Source: JBDSZL01 sp039925145 (lineage in GTDB: Bacteria; Acidobacteriota; Vicinamibacteria; Vicinamibacterales; SCN-69-37). Taken from it: 32,061 nucleotides of DNA. The first letter of the stretch is position 1; every line of letters starts with the position of its first letter. A program made the translations under genes and the position numbers. Below the pieces are notes generated by a model. It saw only the letters and a list, made by a program, of their open reading frames with translations. It did not search any database and was not told the origin of the DNA. Shown here piece after piece: positions 1 to 6,701 of the stretch. Location of the stretch: positions 1 through 32,061 of the forward strand of contig JBDSZL010000025.1 of assembly GCA_039925145.1 (NCBI GenBank), read 5' to 3'.

Positions 1-93
1 TTCTTGTTCCATGGATCGGTTGTGACGCTTGGCCAGCGCTTTCAGAGATTGCACGACCTTCGGCGGGACATTACGCACGGTAATTGTTGGCAT
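1..93 (-). CDS. FitA-like ribbon-helix-helix antitoxin (N-terminal part)
   Basis: The 31 visible residues begin MPTITVRNVPPKVVQSLKAL and continue through a segment with HNRSMEQE. This is the N-terminal pattern of FitA/VapB-type antitoxins: a beta strand (TITVRNVP) for DNA binding, then a helix, then the R-S-M-E-x-E start of the second helix. Such proteins bind their own operator and neutralise a PIN-domain toxin. The gene runs off the left edge, so the rest of it and any FitB-type toxin, usually encoded just downstream, are not visible. An AGGAG Shine-Dalgarno sits a few bases before the ATG (complement of 91-93). A doubled palindrome immediately upstream fits autorepression. The family call is good; the presence of a toxin is inference. 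Confidence 0.8.
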   Translation of the reverse strand, partial: MPTITVRNVPPKVVQSLKALAKRHNRSMEQE

Positions 94-104
94 ATCATCT
101 CCTG

Positions 105-123
105 TGCTAGCACTATGCTAGCA
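105..123 (-). promoter_or_regulatory. Putative antitoxin operator: two palindromic TGCTAGCA octamers
   Basis: TGCTAGCA, itself a perfect palindrome, occurs at 105-112 and again at 116-123 with 3 bp between. The two centres are 11 bp apart, about one helical turn, so two RHH dimers could sit on the same face of the DNA. The pair lies 12 bp upstream of the FitA-like start codon. Tandem palindromic half-sites of this sort are usual for autoregulated RHH antitoxin operons. The repeat is seen directly; its function is inferred. Confidence 0.6.
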
Positions 124-172
124 TGAGGGCCGCTGCCAAACATCGCGGAGCACCAGACTTTCCGTGACCATG

Positions 173-287
173 CCTAGATGACGATCTGGCCAGGAGGATC
201 GATCTGGTTCTTCTGAGCAACTTCGCGCAAGGTGACGCGCTCGACAATCTTGGTCGCGGACTTGAAGCGTCTGCAGTTCGTCGGCCG
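173..287 (-). pseudogene. Frameshifted duplicate of the C-terminal half of the 67-aa gene at 2139-2342
   Basis: These 115 bp repeat 2138-2251 with one substitution (G for C in the run after GATCGATCT) and one inserted base (CTTGAAGCG here, CTTGAGCG there). On the minus strand the downstream copy encodes the C-terminal half of a small protein, ending in the residues IDPPGQIVI and a TAG stop. Here the same C-terminal residues are readable, but the insertion throws the preceding residues (ADELQT) into another frame. Homology stops at 287, so the N-terminal half and its start are missing. This is a truncated, frameshifted copy and probably not expressed. An IS3-type transposase relic lies about 150 bp away, which may explain the duplication. 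Confidence 0.75.
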
Positions 288-441
288 GTACCGGCGGATT
301 ATACGGCCATCCAGCTCTCCGGGGCTGCCCTGCGACGCGACTGGCACGACGAAGGAGCGGGTCCGCTGGCTGAACCAGGCAGGCCCCCGGCAGCCGCGGT
401 GTTGGCCGCCGCATGCGTGCTGACAATAAGGGGGAGGGGGT

Positions 442-600
442 AAACCCACGCAGAACGCCCATATCGAATCGTGCAATGGCCGCTCCCGGGACGAGTGCCT
501 GAACGAGCACTGGTTTACCAGCGTGGCGCATGCCCAGGCCGTCATCGAGATGTGGCGACGGGAATACAACGAGGAGCGGCCGAAGAACAACCTTCCGGTC
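442..600 (+). pseudogene. IS3-family transposase (OrfB) remnant
   Basis: One frame from 442 reads K-P-T-Q-N-A-H-I-E-S-C-N-G-R, then RDECLNEHWFTSV, AVIEMWRREYNEERP and K-N-N-L. This is the C-terminal part of the DDE integrase domain of IS3-family OrfB proteins. The conserved version is NAxIESFNGRLRDECLNEHWF followed by W-x-x-x-YN-x-x-RPH-x-x-L. The E of IESCNG would be the catalytic glutamate of the DDE triad. The usual FNG and RPHSSL motifs are altered (CNG, RPKNNL). The two upstream aspartates, OrfA and recognisable terminal repeats are all missing, so only about 53 codons of a dead element remain. Confidence 0.8.
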
Positions 601-716
601 GACTCCGAAGTGGTCGGAGAAGTAAAGGAGGGGAGGTGCCTGCCCGGGTTGTTGCCGCACGGCGCGAGTATAGCTGTGCTGCTAGCGACGACGGGGGCGG
701 AGCGTCCCCGGCCGCC

Positions 717-728
717 GACGCCGGCGTC
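717..728. promoter_or_regulatory. 12-bp palindrome upstream of the UPF0175/PIN operon
   Basis: GACGCCGGCGTC is a perfect palindrome ending 56 bp before the antitoxin start. Type II antitoxins usually repress their own promoter, so this could be an operator. In GC-rich DNA a 12-bp palindrome can also arise by chance. The stretch 601-784 shows no other recognisable feature. Confidence 0.2.
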
Positions 729-784
729 TCTCGCAGAACCCGCGGCAGATCGGGTTGGGATCGAGGCGCAGGTTCAGGCGTAAA

Positions 785-1060
785 ATGAGGGTCATGACGA
801 GGATCGCAGTCGACGTACCCGAGGACATCGCCAAGCGTCTGGAATCGGCATGGCACGACGTGTCGCGAGGCGCGTTGGAAGCGGTCGCGCTGGAGGGTTA
901 CCGCGACGGCACCCTGAGCCGTGAACAGATCGGGCGCATCCTCGGCCTCTCGTTCGGGGAGACGGAAGCCTTCCTGAAGGCACGTCAGGCGTACCTGGCG
1001 TACGACGAAGAGGACCTTAAGAGCGACCTCACGGGGCTGCGCCAACTCGGCTCCCGATGA
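785..1060 (+). CDS. UPF0175 family antitoxin
   Basis: A 91-aa protein containing the UPF0175 pattern: a beta strand (TRIAVDVPEDIAKRLE), a helical segment with EAVALEGYRDGTLS, and a helix-turn-helix with EQIGRILGLSFGETEAFL, in which G-R-I-L-G-L-S is the typical core. UPF0175 proteins are DNA-binding antitoxins paired with DUF3368 PIN toxins, and the next gene is exactly that. The stop overlaps the toxin start as ATGA, which indicates translational coupling. An in-frame ATG at 794 (MTRIAVDVP) is an alternative start; AGG at 776-778 favours 785 slightly. It probably represses the shared promoter and blocks the toxin by direct contact. Confidence 0.85.
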   Translation: MRVMTRIAVDVPEDIAKRLESAWHDVSRGALEAVALEGYRDGTLSREQIGRILGLSFGETEAFLKARQAYLAYDEEDLKSDLTGLRQLGSR

Positions 1061-1533
1061 TCGTCGTCTCGGATACCTCGCCGATTAACTACCTCGTCCT
1101 GATCGATCGGCAAAACCTCCTGCCCGAGTTGTTTGGTTCAGTCCTGATTCCTGAGGCTGTCCATCGGGAACTGCAGGACGTCGGCACACCGGAGCCCGTC
1201 AGGCAGTTCGTTGCGGCGACCCCAGGCTGGCTCGAGGTCCGACCCTCGCCGGATGTTCCTGTCACGATCGCACACTTGGACTCTGGCGAGCGTGAGGCCA
1301 TCGCTCTCGCCCTGGCTGTCGGCACCGAGTTCGTTCTTCTCGACGAACGAAAAGGCCGTCAAGCCGCCAAGGAGCAGGGCCTTCGGCCGTTCGGCACGCT
1401 GGCCGTCCTTGGCATTGCTGCCGAGCGGAAGCTGGTCGCGCTGGATGACGCGCTCGATCGCCTGCAGAAGACCAACTTCCGCGTGTCGCCGCGCTTGCTG
1501 AAGGCTTTGCGCGAGGGCACGGTGGGCGGCTGA
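1057..1533 (+). CDS. DUF3368 PIN-domain ribonuclease toxin
   Basis: A 158-aa protein of the PIN fold. It starts with VVSDTSPINYL (Asp6, first acidic metal ligand), has Glu38 in the HREL segment, the LDSGEREAIALA helix (Asp75, Glu78) and the LLDERKGR strand (Asp96, Glu97, Arg98), then the G-T-L-A-V-L-G motif. These acidic residues are the expected magnesium-binding site of a PIN endoribonuclease that cleaves RNA, often tRNA or rRNA, when not held by its antitoxin. The ATG overlaps the UPF0175 stop by 4 nt. The length is usual for DUF3368 and nothing looks broken, so the toxin should be active. The RNA target cannot be told from sequence. Confidence 0.88.
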   Translation: MIVVSDTSPINYLVLIDRQNLLPELFGSVLIPEAVHRELQDVGTPEPVRQFVAATPGWLEVRPSPDVPVTIAHLDSGEREAIALALAVGTEFVLLDERKGRQAAKEQGLRPFGTLAVLGIAAERKLVALDDALDRLQKTNFRVSPRLLKALREGTVGG

Positions 1534-2137
1534 CCCGCGCAGTCGTCTGACGCGCGCGCGATTGCGGTGCCGCGCGGCCCCCGACATCGTTCGTGAGACG
1601 CGCGAGGCCATCCGGCACGCGGCCGGCGTCGCCGACGCTCCCGATAGTTGCCAGATCAGCGGGAGCGCAGGGCGCGGGGCAAGGCCGCGCAGCGCCGACG
1701 GAACGGAGGGAAGCCTTGACGCGTGCCTTAGCCGCGGAGCACCTTGCAGCGGTCGCGAACCCAGACGTGCTCACGTTCGCGCCCGTCGGGCAGGCGGACG
1801 TGGTTCGCGAACACCTCACGTGGCTCCACTCGATCGCGCTCGCGAACATCGGTGCCGCCGCCGCCGCGGCCACCGCGACTCAGCGCCCGTGAGTCACCAC
1901 TGCGATCGCGCGGGTCTTTTCCCCATCGTGGGTCGGACATGGCAGACCTCCTTGAAAAGCAGCGAAAACGTGCGTTCACGCTGCCGTCCAGCAGAGGAGC
2001 CGATGTACGCGGTTGCGTGCCGCGGAGGCCCCTCGATTGAACCCTCGCGCACCTTGGTCAAAGGGGTCGTCTGCGGTGTTCGGATCGAGGAGATAGAGGA
2101 GCCCACGATGCGGGAGATCCGTGGCCCATGGCCTCTA
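1534..2137 (+). other. Gene-poor stretch with a probable frameshifted coding relic
   Basis: No recognisable gene is present. On the plus strand, about 1563-1665 is coding-like in one frame (strong G/C at codon third positions; residues such as APDIVRETREAIRHAAGV). About 1710-1892 is coding-like in a different frame (residues such as AAEHLAAVANPDVL and HLTWLHSIALANIG), ending at a TGA at 1890-1892. Together they look like one small gene broken by a frameshift, or two remnants. I do not recognise the family. From 1893 to 2137 I see nothing. The stretch lies between a toxin-antitoxin module and a duplicated gene, consistent with a decayed accessory patch. Confidence 0.3.
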
Positions 2138-2251
2138 CCTAGATGACGATCTGGCCAGGAGGATCGATCTCGTTCTTCTGAGCAACTTCGCGCAAGGTGA
2201 CGCGCTCGACAATCTTGGTCGCGGACTTGAGCGTCTGCAGTTCGTCGGCCG
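2138..2251 (-). repeat. Intact copy of the 114-bp duplicated segment
   Basis: This is the counterpart of 173-287, in the same orientation and about 1.97 kb away. It covers the last 37 codons of the 67-aa gene plus one flanking base. Identity is nearly complete (one mismatch, one indel), so the duplication is recent compared with the surrounding decay. Confidence 0.85.
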
Positions 2252-2342
2252 AAACGCTGCTGTCTTGCCCGGCTTCTGCCAGCCACGCCTGCAGGTCGCC
2301 GACAAGCTTTGTCGAGAGGTCCAGAAACTGTTGCGCTGTCAT
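2139..2342 (-). CDS. Small conserved-looking protein of unknown function (67 aa)
   Basis: The 67-aa product begins MTAQQFLDLSTKLVGDLQ and ends in DPPGQIVI. It is mostly helical by eye, soluble and without Cys, and has a short hydrophobic C-terminus. I do not recognise a family. A GGGGAG Shine-Dalgarno about 9 nt upstream of the ATG (complement of 2340-2342) makes this start better than the in-frame upstream one. That the C-terminal half exists as a second, broken copy at 173-287 supports a real gene that has been duplicated. It is transcribed away from the RibD-C reductase gene at 2475. The function is open. Confidence 0.6.
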   Translation of the reverse strand: MTAQQFLDLSTKLVGDLQAWLAEAGQDSSVSADELQTLKSATKIVERVTLREVAQKNEIDPPGQIVI

Positions 2343-2474
2343 CGAGAAGTCTCCCCTGTCGATCGACGTCGCCGGATGACGACGACGCGGTTGAAGTGAG
2401 GGGAGCCCATGCCTGGAGTCTAGCATCCGACCGGCGCGGGTGTAAGAATGGCGGGGCCGTCCGGAGGACCTCTT

Positions 2475-3134
2475 ATGTCAAAACTGCGCGTGCAAAGTTT
2501 TGGAATCTCCCTGGATGGCTACGCTGCCGGGCCGAATCAGGCGCTCGATCATCCCCTTGGCGTCAACGGCCCCGAACTGATGGCGTGGTTCTTCCCGACA
2601 CGGCTGTTTCGCACGATGAACGGCAAGCCGGACGGCGAGACGGGCATCGACAACGATATGGCCGAGCTCGGCTTCGCCGGATTGGGTGCCTGGATCCTCG
2701 GACGCAACATGTTCGGTCCTGTCCGAGGACCGTGGCCGGACGAGAACTGGCAGGGCTGCTGGGGCGACGAGCCGCCCTACCGCACACCGGTGTTCGTTCT
2801 GACCCATCATCCGCGTCGGCCGCTGGCGATGAAAGGCGGCACGGTGTTCCACTTTGTCACCGAGGGCATTCATGCCGCACTGGAACAGGCGCGGGCGGCG
2901 GCGGGAGGGCGCGACGTGCGCGTCGGCGGTGGCGCCGCGACCATCCGGCAGTACCTGAAAGCCGGCCTCGTCGACGAGCTCCATCTTGCGCTCGGCCCGG
3001 TGTTGCTCGGCGCCGGCGAGCCGCTCTTCAACGGCCTCGACCTGCGTGCGCTGGGCTATGAATGCACGAAGTCGGTCGCAGGTGAACGTACCACCCACAT
3101 GTTTCTGAAAAAGCGGGCGGAGTCGTCCTCCTAA
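2475..3134 (+). CDS. RibD C-terminal-domain / dihydrofolate-reductase-like protein
   Basis: A 219-aa protein of the RibD-C (DHFR-fold) family. The N-terminal strand VQSFGISLDGYAAGPNQ is the hallmark S-x-DG-x-x-A start. A central segment has LGAWILGRNMFG, and VRVGGGAATIRQYLKAGLVDELHLAL carries the GG-A-x-x-I-x-x-x-L-x-x-G-L-V-DEL motif that binds the NADPH phosphates and forms the C-terminal core. It ends with a P-V-L-L-G-x-G strand. Homologues are stand-alone NADPH-dependent reductases of unknown substrate, distinct from riboflavin RibD because no deaminase domain is fused. A GGAGG at 2463-2467 sets the ATG at 2475. It appears to be monocistronic, with 61 nt before the next gene. Confidence 0.85.
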   Translation: MSKLRVQSFGISLDGYAAGPNQALDHPLGVNGPELMAWFFPTRLFRTMNGKPDGETGIDNDMAELGFAGLGAWILGRNMFGPVRGPWPDENWQGCWGDEPPYRTPVFVLTHHPRRPLAMKGGTVFHFVTEGIHAALEQARAAAGGRDVRVGGGAATIRQYLKAGLVDELHLALGPVLLGAGEPLFNGLDLRALGYECTKSVAGERTTHMFLKKRAESSS

Positions 3135-3195
3135 GTCCCGAGGGCGAGAGGCATTTGCCTGAACATCAGCGCCGACTGCTCGGGCGTGGCCAGAC

Positions 3196-3720
3196 ATGAC
3201 GATGTATGAGGGATGGCGCATCACCAGGTGGGAGACACCGGTTGCCGATATGGACCGGATTCTCATGGTCTCACTCACCGATGCTCAACGCGAACTCGTG
3301 GTCGTGGTCGAGGCCTATCGGGCGACGGACCGGCCGCGATGGCGGGTCCGATTTCGGGACTACGCTGCCTACCGAAACATCGACGAGGCGTACCGGCTTA
3401 ATCTCTGGCGGTGGCTTAACCAATCAGGCCAGCGGTGCGGTTCCACCTTCATTGTCGATGAGCAGCCGACGTTTGCGTCGTGGGACACCGGGTATCTGCA
3501 GCACCAAATGCCGGATACGCGCCACTTTGTTATCGCGACAGGTGACGACGTCATTGAGGTTCTCTCGGGCGAGGAGCCTGCATGGGAAGCGGTCGACGGA
3601 GCCGATCCTGGGGATCCGCTTCCCGGGAAATCGACGCATTTGTACTTCGGCGAAGACCACGCTGCTATTGATCGCTTGGAGGCTGACTTGAGGGAGCGGA
3701 ACAAGCCACCGGCCGGCTAA
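3196..3720 (+). CDS. Hypothetical protein (174 aa)
   Basis: A 174-aa soluble protein with no signal peptide or membrane segment. It is rich in aromatic and acidic residues (WRITRWETPV near the start, WRVRFRDYAAYRNIDEAYR in the middle, FIVDEQPTFASWDTGYLQ later). I do not recognise the family. The codon pattern is coding-like and the competing frames are poorer. The ATG at 3196 has no clear Shine-Dalgarno and an ATG at 3202 is in frame, so the first two residues are uncertain. Mixed strands with a Trp/Asp-rich C-terminal half are reminiscent of small immunity-type proteins, but I have no motif to support that. Confidence 0.6.
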   Translation: MTMYEGWRITRWETPVADMDRILMVSLTDAQRELVVVVEAYRATDRPRWRVRFRDYAAYRNIDEAYRLNLWRWLNQSGQRCGSTFIVDEQPTFASWDTGYLQHQMPDTRHFVIATGDDVIEVLSGEEPAWEAVDGADPGDPLPGKSTHLYFGEDHAAIDRLEADLRERNKPPAG

Positions 3721-3832
3721 CCAGGGCGCGGCCGCTCGCGTGACGTTAGGCGGGGTCGGAGCGGTCCGAAGTTCTGCGCGGCGCGAAATAGGCGGCGTCA
3801 ACGTGGACGTCCTCCCTGCGTAATGGCTATGT

Positions 3833-4510
3833 ATGAGTGCCCTACGACTCGCCATGACCATTCCCTTCATCTATTTCGGGAGCCAGATCGTCGCCGCGCC
3901 GTTCTATCCCGGCTACAGTTTCATGGCCCGCGACGCGAGCACCCTCAGCTCGAGTGGCTCGAGCGCGCCGTGGATCTTCAACTCGGCTGCGATTGTGATC
4001 GGTGTCCTCTGTCTCGTCGCGGCTGCTGGTGTCTGGCGGGCATTCAGGCGGCTGCGGATGTCTCAGGTTCTGGCCGCGCTGACGTCACTCGCCCTCGTGT
4101 CGGCCGGTCTCGGGAGCCTGAACGCCGGCATGTTCCCGCTGCCCGATCCTCGTCACACAGGTGGCCTCCTCTCCCAACTCGGGATGGGCGTGCTGCTTCT
4201 GCCGGTTCTCTTCGCGATCGCGGCGTGGCGTCTCCGCTCGCCGCGATGGCTGACTCGATACGCGCTGCTCAACCTGCTGGTGCTCGTGGCGTTCGTGCCA
4301 GTGATGAGCGGGATGATCCAGCGCTTCGGCATCTCGGCTGGCCTTGACCTGAACGGGTACCAGCGATTCCTCAATGGGTCACAGGGCCTGCTGCAACGCG
4401 TGGCGGCCCTCGCAGTGTTCATGCCCATTGCGGTATTGGCGTACCGGCTCGACCAGGGCATCAGGAGTGTCGACCACGCCGGCGTGCGGGAGCGCCAGAC
4501 GGGACCCTGA
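3833..4510 (+). CDS. DUF998-like integral membrane protein
   Basis: A 225-aa membrane protein with about six hydrophobic helices (roughly residues 5-24, 45-67, 80-100, 115-135, 143-162 and 188-206). The first loop has APFYPGYSFMARDASTLS, followed by SAPWIFNSAAIVIGVLC. This resembles the DUF998 pattern, in which a short periplasmic segment before the second helix contains S-x-x-S-x-x-G and a Pro-Trp-hhh-N motif. The function of DUF998 proteins is not known. An overlapping ATG at 3823 is in another frame. No Shine-Dalgarno is evident. A 9-bp perfect stem-loop follows the stop. Confidence 0.65.
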   Translation: MSALRLAMTIPFIYFGSQIVAAPFYPGYSFMARDASTLSSSGSSAPWIFNSAAIVIGVLCLVAAAGVWRAFRRLRMSQVLAALTSLALVSAGLGSLNAGMFPLPDPRHTGGLLSQLGMGVLLLPVLFAIAAWRLRSPRWLTRYALLNLLVLVAFVPVMSGMIQRFGISAGLDLNGYQRFLNGSQGLLQRVAALAVFMPIAVLAYRLDQGIRSVDHAGVRERQTGP

Positions 4511-4535
4511 TCGATTATCCTCATGCGTCGCAATC

Positions 4536-4560
4536 CGCGCGGCCATAGATGGGCCGCGCG
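4536..4560 (+). terminator. Stem-loop after the DUF998-like gene
   Basis: CGCGCGGCC (4536-4544) pairs perfectly with GGCCGCGCG (4552-4560) around a 7-nt loop. It begins 25 nt after the upstream stop and ends 23 nt before the next start. No U-tract follows, so it may be a weak or factor-assisted terminator, or an mRNA-end-stabilising hairpin. Confidence 0.4.
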
Positions 4561-4583
4561 CGGCGCCAGCCTGAGTTGCATCG

Positions 4584-6653
4584 ATGACCCACACGCGTAT
4601 GAGTCTTGTTCAAGCCACCTTCTTTGCCCTGGCGGCCACCGGGGCCTTTGCCCAGCAACCGTCGCCCGGGCAGCGGGTCTTCGATGCACGCTGCGCGTCG
4701 TGTCACGGTGGCGACGCCCGCGGTGGCCCCATGGGGCCAGGCATCGCCGCTCTCGTGAGCGCCTATAGCGACGCTCAGCTGGCCACGCTCGTCCGCACGG
4801 GCCTGGCCGCCGGCATGCCGGCCGCCACTATCTCGGACGAGGACATGGCCGCGCTCGCGACATTCCTCCGCACGATCCAGACTCCCAATCCCGCCGCGGG
4901 ACAACCGCAAGCCCCGGCGCGCGCCGGTGGTCCCGCGCCCGGGGCGGGGGCGGCACGAGGCGGTGGGCCGGCCGCGGCGGCCGGTGGCGGTGGACGCGGC
5001 CGCCCTGTTGTCCGCGGCGTCAGCACCCTCGTCGACGGTCGTGCCCTGGATGGTGTCATCACCGACGAAGGGTTGATTGATCGCCAGGTCCGCACCGACG
5101 ACGGCCGCGTGCATCTGTTGCGACGGCAGGGCGATCGCTATCGCGAAGTCACGTCCAGCGTCGATTGGGTCACCTATCACGGAGACGCATCAGGCAATCG
5201 CTATACGCCGCTGACGCAGATCACCAAGGCGAACGTGTCGCGCCTGGCGCCGCGGTGGACGTTCAGCGTTCCTGGCGCCACACGTCTGCAGGGCACGCCG
5301 ATCGTGGCCGGCGGCATCATGTACGTCACCAACATCAACGAGTGCTTTGCGCTCGATGCAGGCACGGGCCGGCAGATCTGGCGCTGGCAGCGCGCCACCA
5401 CACCGGGAACCGTCGGTGCGAGCTCTAATCGCGGCGTGGGCGTGCACGGCGACCGGGTGGTGCTCGTTACCGACAACGCGCACCTCGTGGCACTCAATCG
5501 GTTCACCGGGCAGCCGGTCTGGGAAACGGAGATGGCCGACTTCCGCCAGAACTACTTCGCGACCGGTGCGCCTCTCGTCGTCGGCGACCTCATCGTGAGC
5601 GGTGTCGGCGGCGGGGAGCATGGGGTGCGGGGATTCGTCGCCGCGTACGATGCAGCGACGGGCAAAGAGGCGTGGCGCTTCTGGACGATTCCCGGGCGCG
5701 GGGAGCCTGGGTCTGAAACGTGGCAAGGGCCTGACATCGATCACGGCGGCGGGCCGACGTGGATGACCGGCACCTACGACGCGGAGCTCGGGCTGTTGTA
5801 TTGGCCCGTGGGTAATCCCGGTAAGGAGTACGACGGATCGGGACGGGTCGGCGATAACCTCTACACCGACAGTATTCTCGCGCTCGACGTGAAGACCGGC
5901 ACATTGAAGTGGCACTTCCAGTTCACTCCGCACGACGTCTGGGATTGGGATGCTGCGGAGCCGCCCGTGCTCGTCAACACCAACTGGGAAGGCCGTCCGC
6001 GCAAGTTGCTCCTGCACGCCGATCGGAATGGCTTCTTCTACGTTTTCGATCGCACCAACGGCGCGCTGCTGCTGGGCAAGCCATTCGTCCAGACGATTAC
6101 GTGGGCAACCGGACTGGACGGCAAGGGACGGCCAATCGTCGTGGCAGGGCAGGAGCCTTCAGCGGCGGGCACGCGCGTCTGCCCCTCGCAGGAGGGCGCG
6201 ACCAATTTCTATTCGACGTCGTTCAATCCCGCCACCGGGCTTTACTACCTGCACGCGTTCGAGCGCTGTGGCATCTATACGCTGCGCGACTCCGGTCCGT
6301 GGGCGCCAGGTGCGTCGTACCTGGGCGGCAACCACAGGGCTTCACCGAGCGGCAAGACAGAGCACTTTCTCCGCGCGCTCGACATCCACAGCGGCAAGAC
6401 CGTGTGGGAGTTGCCGCAGCCTGGTAACAACAGCGCCTGGGGAGGTGTGCTCTCGACGGCAACCGGGCTGGTGTTCTTTGGAGATGAAGGCGGCGCGCTG
6501 GCGGCGGCCGATGCCACGACAGGGCGGCTGCTGTGGACGTTCCACACCAATCAACTCATCAAAGGGTCGCCCATCACATACATGTTCGATGGCAAGCAGT
6601 ACATCGCCAACATCGCGGGCGGGCTCGTCGTCGCGGTGGCATTGCCGGACTGA
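4584..6653 (+). CDS. Secreted cytochrome c / PQQ-type beta-propeller fusion protein
   Basis: A 689-aa exported protein. A signal peptide (about 1-23, ending GAFA) is followed by a class I cytochrome c domain with haem motif C37-A-S-C-H41 and likely axial Met78 (AAGMPA). Next come a Gly/Ala/Pro-rich linker (about 104-140) and an eight-bladed quinoprotein propeller from about residue 190. Propeller signatures include VTYHGDASGNRYTPLTQI, DAGTGRQIWRWQ, TPHDVWDWDAAEPPVL with the W-D-x-D acidic motif of quinoprotein alcohol dehydrogenases, and NNSAWGGVLSTATGLVFFGD. It would act in the periplasm, passing electrons from an alcohol or sugar substrate to the N-terminal haem. The vicinal Cys-Cys pair of classical PQQ alcohol dehydrogenases is not present at GASSNRGVG (about 280-288), so PQQ binding or activity is uncertain. 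ATG 4599 is an alternative start. Confidence 0.85.
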   Translation: MTHTRMSLVQATFFALAATGAFAQQPSPGQRVFDARCASCHGGDARGGPMGPGIAALVSAYSDAQLATLVRTGLAAGMPAATISDEDMAALATFLRTIQTPNPAAGQPQAPARAGGPAPGAGAARGGGPAAAAGGGGRGRPVVRGVSTLVDGRALDGVITDEGLIDRQVRTDDGRVHLLRRQGDRYREVTSSVDWVTYHGDASGNRYTPLTQITKANVSRLAPRWTFSVPGATRLQGTPIVAGGIMYVTNINECFALDAGTGRQIWRWQRATTPGTVGASSNRGVGVHGDRVVLVTDNAHLVALNRFTGQPVWETEMADFRQNYFATGAPLVVGDLIVSGVGGGEHGVRGFVAAYDAATGKEAWRFWTIPGRGEPGSETWQGPDIDHGGGPTWMTGTYDAELGLLYWPVGNPGKEYDGSGRVGDNLYTDSILALDVKTGTLKWHFQFTPHDVWDWDAAEPPVLVNTNWEGRPRKLLLHADRNGFFYVFDRTNGALLLGKPFVQTITWATGLDGKGRPIVVAGQEPSAAGTRVCPSQEGATNFYSTSFNPATGLYYLHAFERCGIYTLRDSGPWAPGASYLGGNHRASPSGKTEHFLRALDIHSGKTVWELPQPGNNSAWGGVLSTATGLVFFGDEGGALAAADATTGRLLWTFHTNQLIKGSPITYMFDGKQYIANIAGGLVVAVALPD

Positions 6654-6701
6654 CCCGCACACGGCGTGTCTGACAGCACCGGGGCCCGCCTCGGCCGACG
6701 T

